NCBI RefSeq assembly: GCF_013372225.1
Contig: NZ_CP053832.1
Coordinates: 558,001 to 622,000, forward strand
DNA length: 64,000 bases
Direction of reading: 5' to 3'
Source of the DNA: Campylobacter ureolyticus
GTDB taxonomy: Bacteria > Campylobacterota > Campylobacteria > Campylobacterales > Campylobacteraceae
Shown: piece by piece, positions 62,714-64,000 of the stretch
How the letters are laid out: each line of letters starts with the position of its first letter
Numbering within the stretch: the first letter of the stretch is position 1
The notes under the pieces: model-generated
Told to the model about the DNA's origin: nothing
The model's database searches: none
Seen by the model: the letters and a program-made list of their open reading frames with translations, nothing else
Translations under genes and position numbers: made by a program

Positions 62714-64000
62714 TTAAATTTTTTTTACCAATTTTTCAACTTCATTTAGTCCTATTTGCCAAAACTCTTGACTATTTATATCAAGTTTAAACATCTCAAC
62801 CATTTCTTTTGGACTTTTGCTACCACCAAGAGTTAAAAATTCAGTATAAATTTCTACAAAATTTTCACATTTTTTACTTTTATAAAGTCCAAATAAAGCT
62901 AAAACTAAAAGCTGAGCGTAAGAGTAGCTGTAGCAGTAAAACGGTGTGTGAATAAAATGTGGAATATAACTCCACCAAGATTTATAATATTCATTTAATT
63001 TTAGACTTTTTCCAAACATTTTGGCTGATTCTTCTAGCCAAATTTTATCCAATTCATCTTTGCTTAACTCACCTTCAAAATTATGAACTCTTCTTTCAAA
63101 AGTTGTAAAATTAATTTGCCTATAAAGTGTGGCAAAAATATCTTCAAGTTTTGAAGCAAGAAGAGAAATTTTATTGTTACTTTTTTGATAAATATAGTCA
63201 AATACAAGCATTTCGCAAAATACTGATGCTGTTTCAGCTGTGGTAAGTGGTGTGCTTGAGTTAAAATATCCGACTTTATAGGCTAAATATTGATGAATTG
63301 CATGACCAAGCTCGTGAGCAAGAGTAAAAAGATCTCTTTTTTTGTTTGTAAAATTTAGCATTACAAAAGGATGAACGCTACTTACTGCTGAGTGAGAAAA
63401 TGCCCCGCTAGTTTTATTTTCATCAGGATAGACATCTATCCAGTTTTCATCAAAAGCTTTTTTTGCAATTTCTCCAAATTTAGGGCTAAATTCATTAAAT
63501 GCTTTTAAAACTATTTTTTTAGATTCTTCAAAAGTTATTTCTTCATCACTTCGAATCGGAGCATATCTATCATAATCATACAGCTCTTCAAATCCTAAAA
63601 TTTCACGCTTTTTTGCGTAATAATCAATAGATAAATCAAATCTTTTTTCAACTGCTTTTATTAAACTATCAACACTTTTTTTCTCAATTTGATTGTATAA
63701 ATGCATCGAGCTTTCGCTAAATTTGTAGTTTCTTAGCTCTTTTTGAATGTTTAAATCGGTTTTTATCATATTATAAATATACGTCAAAAGATGAGAATTT
63801 GCATCTAAAGTTTTGCTAAGACTAAGTGCTGCATTTTTTCTTTTATTTCTATCTTGATCGCTTAAATAGCTTAGCAAAGTTTCAATTTTTATCTTTTTAT
63901 CTTCAAAATCAAAATCCAAATTTGCCATTGTTTCATCGAAAAGTCTTGCAAAAGCACTGCTTCCAACAGGTGAAGTTTTAAGCAAAATCTTTTCCTCCAA
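62714..64000 (-). CDS. pepF: Oligoendopeptidase F (5' end beyond window)
   Basis: Cytoplasmic zinc metallopeptidase of the M3 family that cleaves oligopeptides. The visible 428 residues carry the zinc site FTLAHELGHAIHQYLA (HEXXH) and the downstream Glu in ETASVFCEM, plus YYKSWWSYIPHFIHTPFYCYSY near the C-terminus with substrate-binding residues. Full-length proteins are about 570-600 residues, so roughly the first 150 are missing at the window edge. Confidence 0.95.
   Translation of the reverse strand: MEEKILLKTSPVGSSAFARLFDETMANLDFDFEDKKIKIETLLSYLSDQDRNKRKNAALSLSKTLDANSHLLTYIYNMIKTDLNIQKELRNYKFSESSMHLYNQIEKKSVDSLIKAVEKRFDLSIDYYAKKREILGFEELYDYDRYAPIRSDEEITFEESKKIVLKAFNEFSPKFGEIAKKAFDENWIDVYPDENKTSGAFSHSAVSSVHPFVMLNFTNKKRDLFTLAHELGHAIHQYLAYKVGYFNSSTPLTTAETASVFCEMLVFDYIYQKSNNKISLLASKLEDIFATLYRQINFTTFERRVHNFEGELSKDELDKIWLEESAKMFGKSLKLNEYYKSWWSYIPHFIHTPFYCYSYSYAQLLVLALFGLYKSKKCENFVEIYTEFLTLGGSKSPKEMVEMFKLDINSQEFWQIGLNEVEKLVKKI

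Overview
The window is about 70% A+T, very densely coded, and carries gene orders typical of Campylobacterota. Examples are atpAGDC next to a tol-pal cluster, ispDF-mrp-dapD, accD-rlmH-dksA-like-dus, and pepF-unknown-uvrD-truB-ispE-smpB-tlpA-clpS-clpA. Compared with gene orders I recall from Campylobacter jejuni, this is a Campylobacter or close relative but not C. jejuni itself. The species cannot be fixed from this stretch.

Layout. 1-7.3 kb: the end of the ATP synthase operon runs into the Tol-Pal envelope system (tolQ, tolR, tolA-like, tolB, pal, cpoB-like). 7.3-14.7 kb: slyD, fabD, mtnN, ttcA-like, recO (reverse), accD, rlmH, a short dksA-like gene, a membrane protein and a dus gene. 14.7-15.1 kb: a gap with a decayed small membrane-protein gene and a strong hairpin. 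15.1-24.2 kb: uvrB; a three-gene set ending in a pseudopilin-like protein; then pgpA, a divergent ATP-sulfurylase-like protein, an HP1021/Cj1608-type atypical response regulator, ispDF, mrp and dapD. 24.2-29.2 kb: an ABC-F ATPase and thiSFGHE. 29.2-35 kb: a small unknown gene, ppk2, dsbD, a tRNA-Gln(CUG) gene and divergent tupA / tupBC (tungstate uptake). 35-45 kb: pbp1A, maf, an unknown membrane protein, alaS, a Gfo/Idh oxidoreductase, hemH, ftsI and aat. 45-55 kb: the most unusual part, with ccsBA, a lipoprotein gene, an octaheme MccA-type sulfite reductase gene, a rhodanese-hexaheme-cytochrome b fusion gene, and thiC. 55-64 kb: clpA, clpS, tlpA-like, smpB, ispE, truB, uvrD, an SspB-like unknown gene and the 3' part of pepF.

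The most interesting system is at 45.1-53.5 kb. The protein encoded at 49234-51324 has seven CXXCH motifs and one long C-X17-CH motif. This resembles the MccA copper-heme sulfite reductase family described in Wolinella, where the eighth heme is bound through an unconventional long motif (CX15CH). The Wolinella mccBCD partner genes (isomerase, FeS protein, NrfD-like protein) are absent here. In their place is one 696-residue protein that joins a periplasmic rhodanese domain, six c-type heme sites and a six-helix b-type cytochrome. A cytochrome c heme lyase gene (ccsBA) lies divergently upstream. My inference is a self-contained quinol-to-sulfite respiratory chain, possibly fed with sulfite from thiosulfate by the rhodanese domain. 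This arrangement differs from the described Mcc system.

The same block separates aat from clpA/clpS, which I recall as adjacent in C. jejuni, so it looks like an insertion into an ancestral N-degron operon. csrA, which I recall between truB and ispE in relatives, is absent here. The aat, clpS, clpA, smpB and possible SspB-like adaptor genes make the 44-63 kb region rich in protein quality-control functions.
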